From: Helicobacter anseris
Lineage (GTDB): Bacteria; Campylobacterota; Campylobacteria; Campylobacterales; Helicobacteraceae
Length of the DNA stretch: 64,000 bases
Reading direction: 5' to 3'
NCBI GenBank assembly: GCA_004368235.1
Contig: JXTW01000009.1
Span: 1 to 64,000 of the forward strand
The notes under the pieces were generated by a model. It ran no database searches and was not told the DNA's origin. It saw nothing but the letters and a program-made list of their open reading frames with translations. Position numbers and translations under genes: made by a program. Of the stretch, positions 28,070 through 35,833 are shown piece after piece (positions within the stretch are counted from its first letter, which is position 1; every line of letters starts with the position of its first letter).

Positions 28070-28723
28070 ATGATAGCTATTATTGAGTTTCTAGGTACAA
28101 ACTGCCAATATGATATGCTCTATGTATATAGAAATCTCTTACAAGAAGAATGCACTCTAGTATGGCATCAAGAAACAAGTCTACCCAGTAATACAAAACT
28201 TGTAGTATTACCCGGTGGATTTAGCTATGGTGATTATTTACGTAGTGGAGCAATAGCTAGCAGTACCCCCATTATGCGCACTATAAAAAAGTTTGCTAAT
28301 AACGGTGGTCTTGTACTTGGAATCTGCAATGGCTTTCAAATCCTTACTGAAGCAAAGCTTTTACCCGGTGCGCTAAAGCGTAACTCCAATCTTACCTTTA
28401 TTAGCAATACGCAAAAACTTATTGTTCAAAACACTGATAATGCCTTTTTAAAAAGCTATCAGAAAAATCAAATCCTATCTATTCCCATTGCTCATGCTGA
28501 TGGAAGTTATTTTGCCGATGAAAATACTTTAAAAGAATTAGAATCTAATCATCAAATTCTTCTCACCTATGCAAATAACCCTAATGGATCGCTTAAAAAC
28601 ATTGCTGGTATCTGCAATAAGGATAAAAATGTTTTTGGACTTATGCCCCACCCAGAACGTGCTAGTGATGCCCTACTTGGGAATACACAAGGATTAAGTA
28701 TGCTTAAAAATTTATTAGGGTAA
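28070..28723 (+). CDS. purQ: FGAM synthase glutaminase subunit PurQ
   Basis: Glutamine amidotransferase subunit that feeds ammonia to PurL. The ATG at 28070 is preferred to the in-frame TTG at 28058, which overlaps the end of purS and would remove the ribosome site. The 217 residues have the class I triad: Cys86 in GICNGFQIL, and His194 and Glu196 in MPHPERASD. LPGGFSYGDYLRSG is the family signature. The spacing to purS is one base. Confidence 0.95.
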   Translation: MIAIIEFLGTNCQYDMLYVYRNLLQEECTLVWHQETSLPSNTKLVVLPGGFSYGDYLRSGAIASSTPIMRTIKKFANNGGLVLGICNGFQILTEAKLLPGALKRNSNLTFISNTQKLIVQNTDNAFLKSYQKNQILSIPIAHADGSYFADENTLKELESNHQILLTYANNPNGSLKNIAGICNKDKNVFGLMPHPERASDALLGNTQGLSMLKNLLG

Positions 28724-28726
28724 TTT

Positions 28727-29836
28727 ATGCTTAGATTTTTAATCAGCTTTTTGCTTAGCATCTCTTTTCTTGTGGCTGAAATCAATCTAGATACCCTAAG
28801 CTTCTCTCCATCAAAAATTATCTATATCAAAAATACAACTCCTAAAGAATTATTAGACAAAACGCTCTATATAGGACAAAAAATCACAATCACGTATTCA
28901 CTACTCTTATTTGATGGTTCAGAATTGGTAAATGTAGATTTTGATACATCTCCTCGCAGCGGTGTTGAGCTTTTAAATGGCGATTCTATTTCTTGGCAAC
29001 TTCAAGACAATGGTTCTTATCAAGCTAGCTATACTTATAAAATTCTCTCTAAAAAAGCTACAATTCCACAAATTAGAGCTACTGCTTTAACACAAAATCA
29101 AAAATATAAAGATATAGCCATATCTCCTAAAATATCACTTGATGTCTATAATCTCAAAAATAATCCAAAATATTCTGGTGTTATTTCTCAAACATTTAAA
29201 GTAATTCATGCAAAAACTAAAATTTTTGATGAAGAAAATGTAATTACAATCCTTGAGCTTGAAGCTGATAATGCGAATTTGGAAGATTTCTCAATTTCAA
29301 ATCCTCAAATTATCAAGCAAGGTTTTCAAACCCTAAGCTCATCATCAGAGCAAAATACGCAACATGGTATTTATTACCTTATCTTTCCCAAGAATATAAC
29401 TAGTCTTAACTTTGATTTTTTTTCACTAGTAACAAATCAATTCCAAACTATCTCCATCCCTATTATCATCAGCTATGATAATGTAGCTGCGCAAGATAAT
29501 CTTAAACCAAAAAATATTTTTCTACTATATTCTACGCTTTTTTTAATCACTTCTATATTAATTTCTCTAGCACTCTATATTCTTATCTGGAGGCACAAAC
29601 TTATTTTACTAGTAACTATACTTTTATTTCTAATACTTTTATGGCATATCTTCTATCACCATACAATCACCATTAAAGCCGGAGAATCAATAAAAATACT
29701 CCCGACACATAACTCCACTACCCTATTTATACCATCCCAACCACTAGAAGTCCAGATCATTGGCTCTCATGGCGACTTCTACAAAATCCAAACGCCTGAT
29801 GATAAAATTGGCTGGATAAAAAAGGATCATAAATGA
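28727..29836 (+). CDS. Membrane protein with periplasmic domain and C-terminal SH3-like domain
   Basis: A 369-residue protein with a signal peptide (MLRFLISFLLSISFLVA) and a large beta-rich periplasmic part (about 20-255) resembling BatD-like repeats. Two close membrane helices (about 264-287 and 291-310) follow, then a C-terminal domain of about 55 residues with an SH3-like pattern (IKAGESIKILPTHNSTTLF, then GDFYKIQTPDDKIGWI). I recall a homologue in the same place before plsC in H. pylori, annotated hypothetical. It overlaps plsC by four bases. The function is unknown; the SH3-like end suggests binding to an envelope polymer or partner. Confidence 0.75.
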   Translation: MLRFLISFLLSISFLVAEINLDTLSFSPSKIIYIKNTTPKELLDKTLYIGQKITITYSLLLFDGSELVNVDFDTSPRSGVELLNGDSISWQLQDNGSYQASYTYKILSKKATIPQIRATALTQNQKYKDIAISPKISLDVYNLKNNPKYSGVISQTFKVIHAKTKIFDEENVITILELEADNANLEDFSISNPQIIKQGFQTLSSSSEQNTQHGIYYLIFPKNITSLNFDFFSLVTNQFQTISIPIIISYDNVAAQDNLKPKNIFLLYSTLFLITSILISLALYILIWRHKLILLVTILLFLILLWHIFYHHTITIKAGESIKILPTHNSTTLFIPSQPLEVQIIGSHGDFYKIQTPDDKIGWIKKDHK

Positions 29837-30540
29837 AGAAACTTAAAGGTATCTATGCTGGTCTGGTGATGGCCATAGGTCTTGCTATTATTATTATTTT
29901 TCTCTATCTTACGCGCAAAAAAAATAATGCATTCAATGCAAGAAGAAGTTGTAAAATTTGGTTTCCACTCTGTGGTTTTAAGCTTGAAAAAATTGGCAAA
30001 CTAGATCATAGTGCAACATTGCTTATTTTAAACCATCAAAGTCTAACTGATATTATGTGCCTTGAAGCCTATCATCCTCAAAATATTTGCTGGGTAGCCA
30101 AAAAAGAACTCGGTGAAATTCCATTTTATGGTTATGCATTAAGAGGTCCTGAAATGATCTTAATTGATCGTGAGGATAAAAGAGGATTAGCCTTTTTACT
30201 CAAAAGTGCACAAGAAAAAATAGAGCAAAAACGCCCTATTGTTATATTCCCTGAAGGTACACGCAGTGAAGGCAATGAGGATTTTCTCCCCTTCAAAATG
30301 GGGGCTAAGATTCTTGCTGAAAAATTTCACCTTAAAATTCAGCCTATCGTTTTAGTGCATACTAAAAAACTTTTTAACACTTCACCTATAGAAAGTCTTA
30401 CAAACCGAGCTAGAATGGTTATTCTCCCTGCTTTCCATCACTATGAATGGGGGGAAGAATGGTATCAAAAACTAGAAAACATAATGCATACTACTTATCT
30501 ACAACACTATCATGAGATGCAACAAAATCTTAAAAGCTAA
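29833..30540 (+). CDS. plsC: 1-acyl-sn-glycerol-3-phosphate acyltransferase
   Basis: Makes phosphatidic acid from lysophosphatidic acid at the inner membrane. The 235 residues contain an N-terminal membrane helix (10-27), the catalytic H-x4-D motif NHQSLTD (67-73), the EIPFYGYALRG substrate segment and IFPEGTRSEG (138-147). It closes the ctpA-pur operon, and the tRNA-Ala promoter follows. Confidence 0.94.
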   Translation: MKKLKGIYAGLVMAIGLAIIIIFLYLTRKKNNAFNARRSCKIWFPLCGFKLEKIGKLDHSATLLILNHQSLTDIMCLEAYHPQNICWVAKKELGEIPFYGYALRGPEMILIDREDKRGLAFLLKSAQEKIEQKRPIVIFPEGTRSEGNEDFLPFKMGAKILAEKFHLKIQPIVLVHTKKLFNTSPIESLTNRARMVILPAFHHYEWGEEWYQKLENIMHTTYLQHYHEMQQNLKS

Positions 30541-30557
30541 AATAGTCTAAAATTTGC

Positions 30558-30563
30558 TATAAT
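30558..30563 (+). promoter_or_regulatory. -10 box of tRNA-Ala
   Basis: TATAAT preceded by TTGC, 15 bases before the first base of the tRNA. The tRNA-Pro gene at 53878 has the same TTGCTATAAT arrangement. Confidence 0.65.
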
Positions 30564-30578
30564 CTTACCACAAACTAA

Positions 30579-30654
30579 GGGGCATTAGCTCAGCTGGGAG
30601 AGCACGACGCTGGCAGCGTCGGGGTCAGCGGTTCGAGCCCGCTATGCTCCACCA
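30579..30654 (+). tRNA. tRNA-Ala(GGC)
   Basis: A complete cloverleaf of 76 bases with encoded CCA. The acceptor GGGGCAU pairs with AUGCUCC (one G-U). The D arm is GCUC-AGCUGGGA-GAGC, the anticodon stem CGACG/CGUCG holds a CUGGCAG loop (anticodon GGC), and the T arm has GGUUCGAGCC. It is read alone behind its own -10 box. Confidence 0.97.
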
Positions 30655-30826
30655 TTTCAAACCCAATTTGTAAAATATAATTTATACTTTTGGCACTCTC
30701 TAAATCATATATTAGCTAGTTTAAACACCAACTCTTTATTTGATAAAAAACTTTATCCTCTTTAATCTATATTTAATCAATCTAAAATATTGTCTTTTAA
30801 TTATATTTTATTATTTCAAAGACAAA

Positions 30827-31270
30827 CTATAATGCTTCTAAAAGCTCTTTTAGCTTGGTAGAAATTCTCCTACCATCAGCATTCAAATCCTTAGCAACCG
30901 CCATAACCTTGCCCATATCTTTTGGGGAAGTTGCTCCACATTTTTTAATTAAAGATATCAATTCTTTTTGTAAATCCTCATCACTAAGCTGTGCTGGTAA
31001 ATATTCTAAGATCAGTGCCATTTCACCACTCTCTTGAGCATAAAGATCATCTCTTCCAGCAGCTTTATAAGCATTAGCCGCATCCTCTCGTTGCTTATAT
31101 GCAGACTTTAAGATTCTAATCACATCCTCATCGCTAAGCACAATTCTTTTATCCACCTCTACTTGCTTAAAAGCACTATTTAGCATACGCAAAGCATCTC
31201 TTTTAAAAGTATCGCCATTTTTCATTGCTATTTTCAAATCCGTATTAATTCTTTCTTTAATCTTACTCAT
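30827..31270 (-). CDS. GatB/YqeY-domain protein
   Basis: A 147-residue helical protein of the YqeY family, related to the tail domain of GatB and GatE. Recognisable segments are RINTDLKIAMKNGD, KRDALRMLNSAFKQVEVDKR, QREDAANAYKAAGRDDL, EYLPAQLSDEDL and DMGKVMAVAKDLNADGRRIS. It may bind tRNA in mischarged-tRNA amidation, but no function is proven. It is monocistronic, convergent with the tRNA-Ala gene; 30655-30826 holds nothing I recognise. Confidence 0.9.
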   Translation of the reverse strand: MSKIKERINTDLKIAMKNGDTFKRDALRMLNSAFKQVEVDKRIVLSDEDVIRILKSAYKQREDAANAYKAAGRDDLYAQESGEMALILEYLPAQLSDEDLQKELISLIKKCGATSPKDMGKVMAVAKDLNADGRRISTKLKELLEAL

Positions 31271-31287
31271 TCATACTCCTTAACATA

Positions 31288-31302
31288 TGGAATAAAACTT
31301 GC
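31288..31302 (+). promoter_or_regulatory. Sigma-54 promoter element of flgH
   Basis: TGG followed by ten bases and GC, within GGAATAAAACTTGCTTT, fits the -24/-12 pattern of sigma-54 (GG-N10-GC, TTGC). It lies 45 bases before the flgH start. The element upstream of flgI is almost the same sequence, which makes chance agreement unlikely. In Campylobacterota, sigma-54 with FlgS/FlgR drives hook and basal-body genes. Confidence 0.72.
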
Positions 31303-31346
31303 TTTATTATAACCAAAATACTCTATAAAATATCAAGGATACAACG

Positions 31347-32054
31347 ATGAAAAAAGCTCTAAGTATCGCTATTACAGCACTTTATCCCTTAGTTTTGAGT
31401 GCTTATCAGCCAGAAATTGATCTTAACCCACCAAGTTATGTAGAAGAAATGCCTAGCAAAGATTTTGTACCAGACTTTTCACAGCCTGGTAGCCTCTTTG
31501 GTCAAGGAGATAAACCACTATTCTCTGACAGGCGTGCTATGCGTCCTCATGATCTCATCACCATTGTGATTAATGAAAGCTCTAGCGCTAATTACTCCTC
31601 ATCTAAATCCTATAATAATAACTCATCTGGTATTTCTACTTCTCCTCGAATCAACTACAATGGTCTTAATCCAGACAAACGTCGAACTATAAATGAGCTA
31701 GATGATCAGACAAACTATACTTTTACACGTCCTACCACAACAAACACCTTTAAGGGTGGAGGTAACCAAAGCAAAAATGAAACCCTAAACCTTACCATCA
31801 CAGCACGTATTATTAAAGTACTTGAAAATGGGAATTACTTTGTCTATGGAGATAAAGAAATTTTAGTAGATGGAGAAAAACAGGTTATTAAAATTAGTGG
31901 TGTAGTGCGTCCTTATGATATCAATCGAGATAATTCTGTAGAATCTAAATTTCTTGCTGATGCTAAAATTCAATATGCCAATCTTGGTGACCTTAGCTCT
32001 ACAAGCAAGAAAAAATTTGCTACTGATGCTATGGATACCGAGTATCCCTACTAA
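31347..32054 (+). CDS. flgH: Flagellar L-ring protein FlgH
   Basis: Forms the outer membrane L-ring of the flagellar basal body. The 235 residues have a signal peptide (MKKALSIAITALYPLVLSA), GSLFGQGDKPLFSDRRAMRPHDLITIVI, a central Ser/Asn-rich stretch and the conserved ARIIKVLENGNYFVYGDKEILVDGEKQ. There is no lipobox Cys, unlike the enteric protein; as I recall the H. pylori FlgH also lacks it. It lies behind a sigma-54 element and only eight bases before pseF. Confidence 0.95.
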   Translation: MKKALSIAITALYPLVLSAYQPEIDLNPPSYVEEMPSKDFVPDFSQPGSLFGQGDKPLFSDRRAMRPHDLITIVINESSSANYSSSKSYNNNSSGISTSPRINYNGLNPDKRRTINELDDQTNYTFTRPTTTNTFKGGGNQSKNETLNLTITARIIKVLENGNYFVYGDKEILVDGEKQVIKISGVVRPYDINRDNSVESKFLADAKIQYANLGDLSSTSKKKFATDAMDTEYPY

Positions 32055-32062
32055 GGCTCAAT

Positions 32063-32773
32063 ATGCAATCTCATAAAGCTTCAAAAAAGGTCGCTATTAT
32101 ACCTGCACGCGGTGGTAGCAAAAGAATTCCTAAAAAAAATATAAAAAAATTCTGCGGACAACCTATGCTATATTATCCTATTAATCTAGCCAAGGAATGT
32201 GGCATTTTTAGCGAGATTATCATCAGTAGTGATGATAAGGATATTTTAAACCTAGCTAAAGATCTAGGTGCCACCGGACTAAAGCGTCCAGATCAACTAA
32301 GCAATGATACCACTCCAACCCTACCTGTTATCTCTCATGCAATTAAAGAAATCGGGCTTGCAGATTCTGATTTAGTATGTTGTATCTACCCTACCACGCC
32401 TCTTTTAGAATCTCAATTTCTACTTGAAGGTCTAAATGCTATTACAAAAATGGCTGATAAAGATTATGCTTTTTCTGTTATAGAGTTTAACTCTTCTCCA
32501 TTTCGAGGCTTTAGCATAGATAATGATATTTTGACAATGCTTTTTCCCAAGTTTCAAAGTTTTCGTTCTCAAGATTTAAAACAAGTCTATCATGATGCAG
32601 GCGCATTTTATTGGGGATGGGCAAAAAGCTTTCTAGAACATAAAGAAATTTTTAGCCCTCAGTCCCTACCTATTATACTACCTAGATTATCAGCTCAAGA
32701 TATTGATACTATAGATGATTGGAATCTAGCTGAAATAAAATATCAACTCAAACATAGTCAATGCGAAAAGTAG
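32063..32773 (+). CDS. pseF: Pseudaminic acid cytidylyltransferase
   Basis: Activates pseudaminic acid with CTP to give CMP-Pse, the donor for flagellin glycosylation. The 236 residues start with the nucleotide-binding IPARGGSKRIPKKNIK and contain CIYPTTPLL and the YHDAGAFYWG pattern of PseF/NeuA relatives. It overlaps pseG by 13 bases and follows flgH by eight, so it is in one transcript with the L-ring gene. Confidence 0.95.
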   Translation: MQSHKASKKVAIIPARGGSKRIPKKNIKKFCGQPMLYYPINLAKECGIFSEIIISSDDKDILNLAKDLGATGLKRPDQLSNDTTPTLPVISHAIKEIGLADSDLVCCIYPTTPLLESQFLLEGLNAITKMADKDYAFSVIEFNSSPFRGFSIDNDILTMLFPKFQSFRSQDLKQVYHDAGAFYWGWAKSFLEHKEIFSPQSLPIILPRLSAQDIDTIDDWNLAEIKYQLKHSQCEK

Positions 32774-33690
32774 CTATCTTTACTGAATGCTCCAGGCAAT
32801 TTGGTATGGGGCATTTAATGCGTACAAGATTATGGAAAGAAAAAATTCTCTCCTATGCCAAAGAAAATAATATTAATCTGGAATGCAATTTATACATTTA
32901 TGATGGTCAGAATATTACTCAAGCATGGTTTTATAAAGAGAATCTAAAGTCTTTTAATGGGGATCTAGCTATCATTGATAGCTATCAAGCACCACTTCAA
33001 GCCTATGAACTTGCCTTAAAATCTTTCAAAAAAGTAGCTATTATTGATGATATAGCTAGGATCAATTTTCCTAAAGAATGCTTTATTATTAATGGATCAC
33101 CAGATTCTAAGCAACTTTATGCGGATTATCCTTATGTATATGCTGGTATAGAGTATCAAGCCATCAATCAACTCTTTCACCCATCAAACAAAAGAAAGAA
33201 AAAACAGATTTTAATGACTTTTGGAGGAAGTGATGAAAAAAATTTCACACAAAACTGCTTTAATCTCCTAGCCCCTGTTGCTAACAAACTACGCTACTCA
33301 ATCCATGTCATTATAGGAGCTCATTACCCTCACCATTTTGATGCATATGATTTTAAATCCATTACCAAAGTGCATCAAAATTGCAATCAGAATCAAATTG
33401 CCTCGCTCTTCCAAAATTCACTTATAGTCGTTACAGCCGGGGGTGTAATGCTCAATGAAGCCTTGGCTACACAAGCCAACATTATCGCATTAGCCACAGC
33501 AAACAATCAAGAACATCAAGTAACTGCTTATGCCAAAAAGAAACTAATTATAAAAAGTAATCTAATAAATTTAATTAATGATTTTTACAATCTGAACTAT
33601 TTATTATTCTCTAAAAAAATACAAAAATTTGATAATCTTAGTTTAAAATTTGGTAAAAAAATAACAGAAGTTTTAAAAAAGCTTTTATAA
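32761..33690 (+). CDS. pseG: UDP-sugar hydrolase PseG of pseudaminic acid synthesis
   Basis: Removes UDP from the altrose intermediate (UDP-2,4-diacetamido-2,4,6-trideoxy-altropyranose). The 309 residues carry the N-terminal GMGHLMRT with the catalytic-region His, AIIDSYQAP and the C-terminal GT-B-like ITAGGVMLNEALATQ-type segment (VVTAGGVMLNEAL), which binds the UDP. It starts within pseF. Confidence 0.93.
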   Translation: MRKVAIFTECSRQFGMGHLMRTRLWKEKILSYAKENNINLECNLYIYDGQNITQAWFYKENLKSFNGDLAIIDSYQAPLQAYELALKSFKKVAIIDDIARINFPKECFIINGSPDSKQLYADYPYVYAGIEYQAINQLFHPSNKRKKKQILMTFGGSDEKNFTQNCFNLLAPVANKLRYSIHVIIGAHYPHHFDAYDFKSITKVHQNCNQNQIASLFQNSLIVVTAGGVMLNEALATQANIIALATANNQEHQVTAYAKKKLIIKSNLINLINDFYNLNYLLFSKKIQKFDNLSLKFGKKITEVLKKLL

Positions 33691-33693
33691 GGA

Positions 33694-34221
33694 ATGAAAA
33701 TGGCAAAAGTTTTTAAGTTTGAGAATATCAGCGCAATAAACTTTGTCGACCTACCTAAAGAAGATCTTTACAAAATATTAGAAATTCGCAATGATCCAAG
33801 AATCTCTAAGTGGATGTATAATTCTAATATCGTTTCTCTACAAATACATCTTGATTTTATCAAAAATCTTAAATCTATGCCTTCAAATGCCTACTGGCTC
33901 TTTAAAGAGCAAGATACTATCTTGGGTGTCGGATCACTAACGCGTATTAACATCACACATAAAAGCGCCACTCTTGGTCTTTATAAAAATCCAGAACTCT
34001 CCAGAGTAGGAGATAAAATTATACAAGGATTAGAACACATTGCTTTTAAAGCCTTTGGATTACATACATTAATACTTGAGGTGATAGAGAGTAACTCTAG
34101 AGCTATTAATCTTTATAAAAGAAATAATTTCTGTTATGCAGGATGTCTTAAAGAGTTTGTTTATATTAATAAGAGTTATCAAGATGTTATCTTATATCAA
34201 AAAATAAACCCCTCTTGCTAG
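33694..34221 (+). CDS. pseH: N-acetyltransferase PseH of pseudaminic acid synthesis
   Basis: A GNAT-fold acetyltransferase of 175 residues that acetylates the 4-amino altrosamine intermediate. Visible features are IRNDPRISKWMYNSNIVSL, IGVGSLTRINITHKSATLGLY and the acetyl-CoA end ESNSRAINLYKRNNFCYAG. It follows pseG by three bases and precedes pseI. Confidence 0.92.
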   Translation: MKMAKVFKFENISAINFVDLPKEDLYKILEIRNDPRISKWMYNSNIVSLQIHLDFIKNLKSMPSNAYWLFKEQDTILGVGSLTRINITHKSATLGLYKNPELSRVGDKIIQGLEHIAFKAFGLHTLILEVIESNSRAINLYKRNNFCYAGCLKEFVYINKSYQDVILYQKINPSC

Positions 34222-34230
34222 TAGGACTCT

Positions 34231-35253
34231 ATGGTTAACAATACAACTCCCCCGATACTAGTTGCTGAGATGAGCGCTAATCATACTCAAAATATCCAAC
34301 TAGCTAAAGCAACTATTAAAGCCGCTAAAAAAGCTAATGCCGATGCGATTAAAATTCAAACCTATCAACCATCCTGTTTAACACTTAATAGTGATTTAGA
34401 AATTTTCAAAATCAAAGGTGGACTTTGGGATGGATACAAACTCTATGATCTTTATGCCAAAGCTATGCTACCATGGGAATGGCATCATGAACTTTTTGAA
34501 TATGCCAATCAAATAGGCATTGAAATTTTTAGCTCTCCTTTTAGCCAAAAGGCGCTAGAACTGTTAGAAAAACTTGACTGCCCTCGCTACAAAATCGCGA
34601 GTTTTGAATGTATTGATACTGATTTTATCCATATTGTAGCAAGTACTAAAAAGCCAATTATACTTAGTACTGGGATTGCCACTCAAACAGAAATCGAGGA
34701 TGCTTTAAATATATGCTCTAAAGCTGGTTGCACAGATATTACACTCCTACAATGCACCAGTGCCTATCCAGCTAAAATAACTGATGCTAATTTACTAGCT
34801 ATGATAAGCCTTGGAAAAGAATTTGCCAGCTTTAATGTCAAATGGGGTTTATCAGACCACACTATAGGAAATTTATGTGCCCTACTATCTACTGCACTAG
34901 GTGCAAGCATGATTGAAAAACATTTTATTTTAAATAAGGATATTAAAAGTGTTGATCATGAGTTTAGTATGGATGCATTTGAGTTTACCGAAATGGTCAA
35001 GCTCATCAAAGAAGCCCATGCAGCTCTTGGAAATGGAGAACTAAGAAAAAATGAAGGTCAACGTAATTTTGCTAGAAGTCTCTTTATTACTAAACGACTT
35101 AAAAAAGGGGAAATTCTTACAAAAGAAAGTGTTGCCTCCTTGCGTCCTTATGCTGGATTGCACCCAAAATATTTAAAAGACGTCATTGGCAAAAGACTTA
35201 AATGCGATCTTGATGCAGGCACGCCTCTTTGCTTTGAATATCTTGAAAATTAA
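34231..35253 (+). CDS. pseI: Pseudaminic acid synthase
   Basis: Condenses phosphoenolpyruvate with the altrose sugar to make pseudaminic acid. The 340 residues consist of a NeuB-type TIM barrel (EMSANHTQNIQLAKATIKAA, DAIKIQTYQP, SPFSQKALELL, LSTGIATQTEIE, GLSDHTIG, MIEKHFIL) and a C-terminal SAF domain (RSLFITKRLKKGEILTKESV, RPYAGLHPKYL). The length is normal. pseB and pseC, which make the earlier intermediates, are not in the window. Confidence 0.96.
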   Translation: MVNNTTPPILVAEMSANHTQNIQLAKATIKAAKKANADAIKIQTYQPSCLTLNSDLEIFKIKGGLWDGYKLYDLYAKAMLPWEWHHELFEYANQIGIEIFSSPFSQKALELLEKLDCPRYKIASFECIDTDFIHIVASTKKPIILSTGIATQTEIEDALNICSKAGCTDITLLQCTSAYPAKITDANLLAMISLGKEFASFNVKWGLSDHTIGNLCALLSTALGASMIEKHFILNKDIKSVDHEFSMDAFEFTEMVKLIKEAHAALGNGELRKNEGQRNFARSLFITKRLKKGEILTKESVASLRPYAGLHPKYLKDVIGKRLKCDLDAGTPLCFEYLEN

Positions 35254-35262
35254 GGAACAAAA

Positions 35263-35721
35263 ATGCAATATATTATTTTAGCCTTTGGTGCTGGACTAGC
35301 CCTAGCTCTACAAGCACCTATCAATGCTGCCCTCTCTGCAAGCACTTTCAAATCTCCTGTTTTTGGTGCTTTTATATCTTTTTTTATAGGTACGCTTTGT
35401 CTAGCCATCATTGCTTTTTTATCTTCACAACTTACTAGCGCTCATCTCAAATCTTTAGTACATCTTGAATATTGGAAATTCCTAGGTGGAATCTTAGGGT
35501 CTTTTGTGGTCTTTACCACAACATTATGTGCGCCAAAAATTGGTTTAGCACCTCTTGTAATCTTCTTGCTTATTGGTCAATTTGTAATGAGTTTAACTTT
35601 AGATAGTATGGGTGCCTTTGGTCTAGAAGCAAAACCAATTAGCTTAGAAAAAATTATTGGATTAATAGTGATTATTGTTGGGGTTTGTATTTTCTTTTAT
35701 AAAGACTTAATAAAAGCCTAA
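35263..35721 (+). CDS. YdcZ/DUF606-type membrane transporter
   Basis: A 152-residue protein with five hydrophobic helices, the half-size unit of the drug/metabolite transporter superfamily (DUF606, YdcZ-like). GAGLALALQAPINAALS at the start and GPLGVLLGLIVIIVGV-like glycine-rich helices near the end (IIGLIVIIVGVCIFF) fit. It follows pseI by nine bases and may be read with the pse genes. The substrate is unknown; a link to glycan precursors is only suggested by position. Confidence 0.8.
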   Translation: MQYIILAFGAGLALALQAPINAALSASTFKSPVFGAFISFFIGTLCLAIIAFLSSQLTSAHLKSLVHLEYWKFLGGILGSFVVFTTTLCAPKIGLAPLVIFLLIGQFVMSLTLDSMGAFGLEAKPISLEKIIGLIVIIVGVCIFFYKDLIKA

Positions 35722-35770
35722 ATACCAACTCTTATTGCTATTACATTATTCCTGTCTGGATCTAGCAAAA

Positions 35771-35822
35771 TTGACTTTTTTATTTTATTTAATTATAATA
35801 ATAGTTATTATAATTAAATAAA
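35771..35822 (+). promoter_or_regulatory. Promoter with overlapping Fur-type operator
   Basis: A -35 TTGACT (35771-35776) and -10 TATAAT (35794-35799) are spaced 17 bases apart. The -10 lies inside a perfect inverted repeat of 18 bases per arm (35784-35801 and 35805-35822, three-base centre TAG). Its core TAATAATAGTTATTA matches the Helicobacter Fur consensus as I recall it, TAATAATnATTATTA. Fur bound here would block the promoter of the TonB-dependent receptor when iron is plentiful. Confidence 0.8.
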
Positions 35823-35833
35823 GGATAATATTT

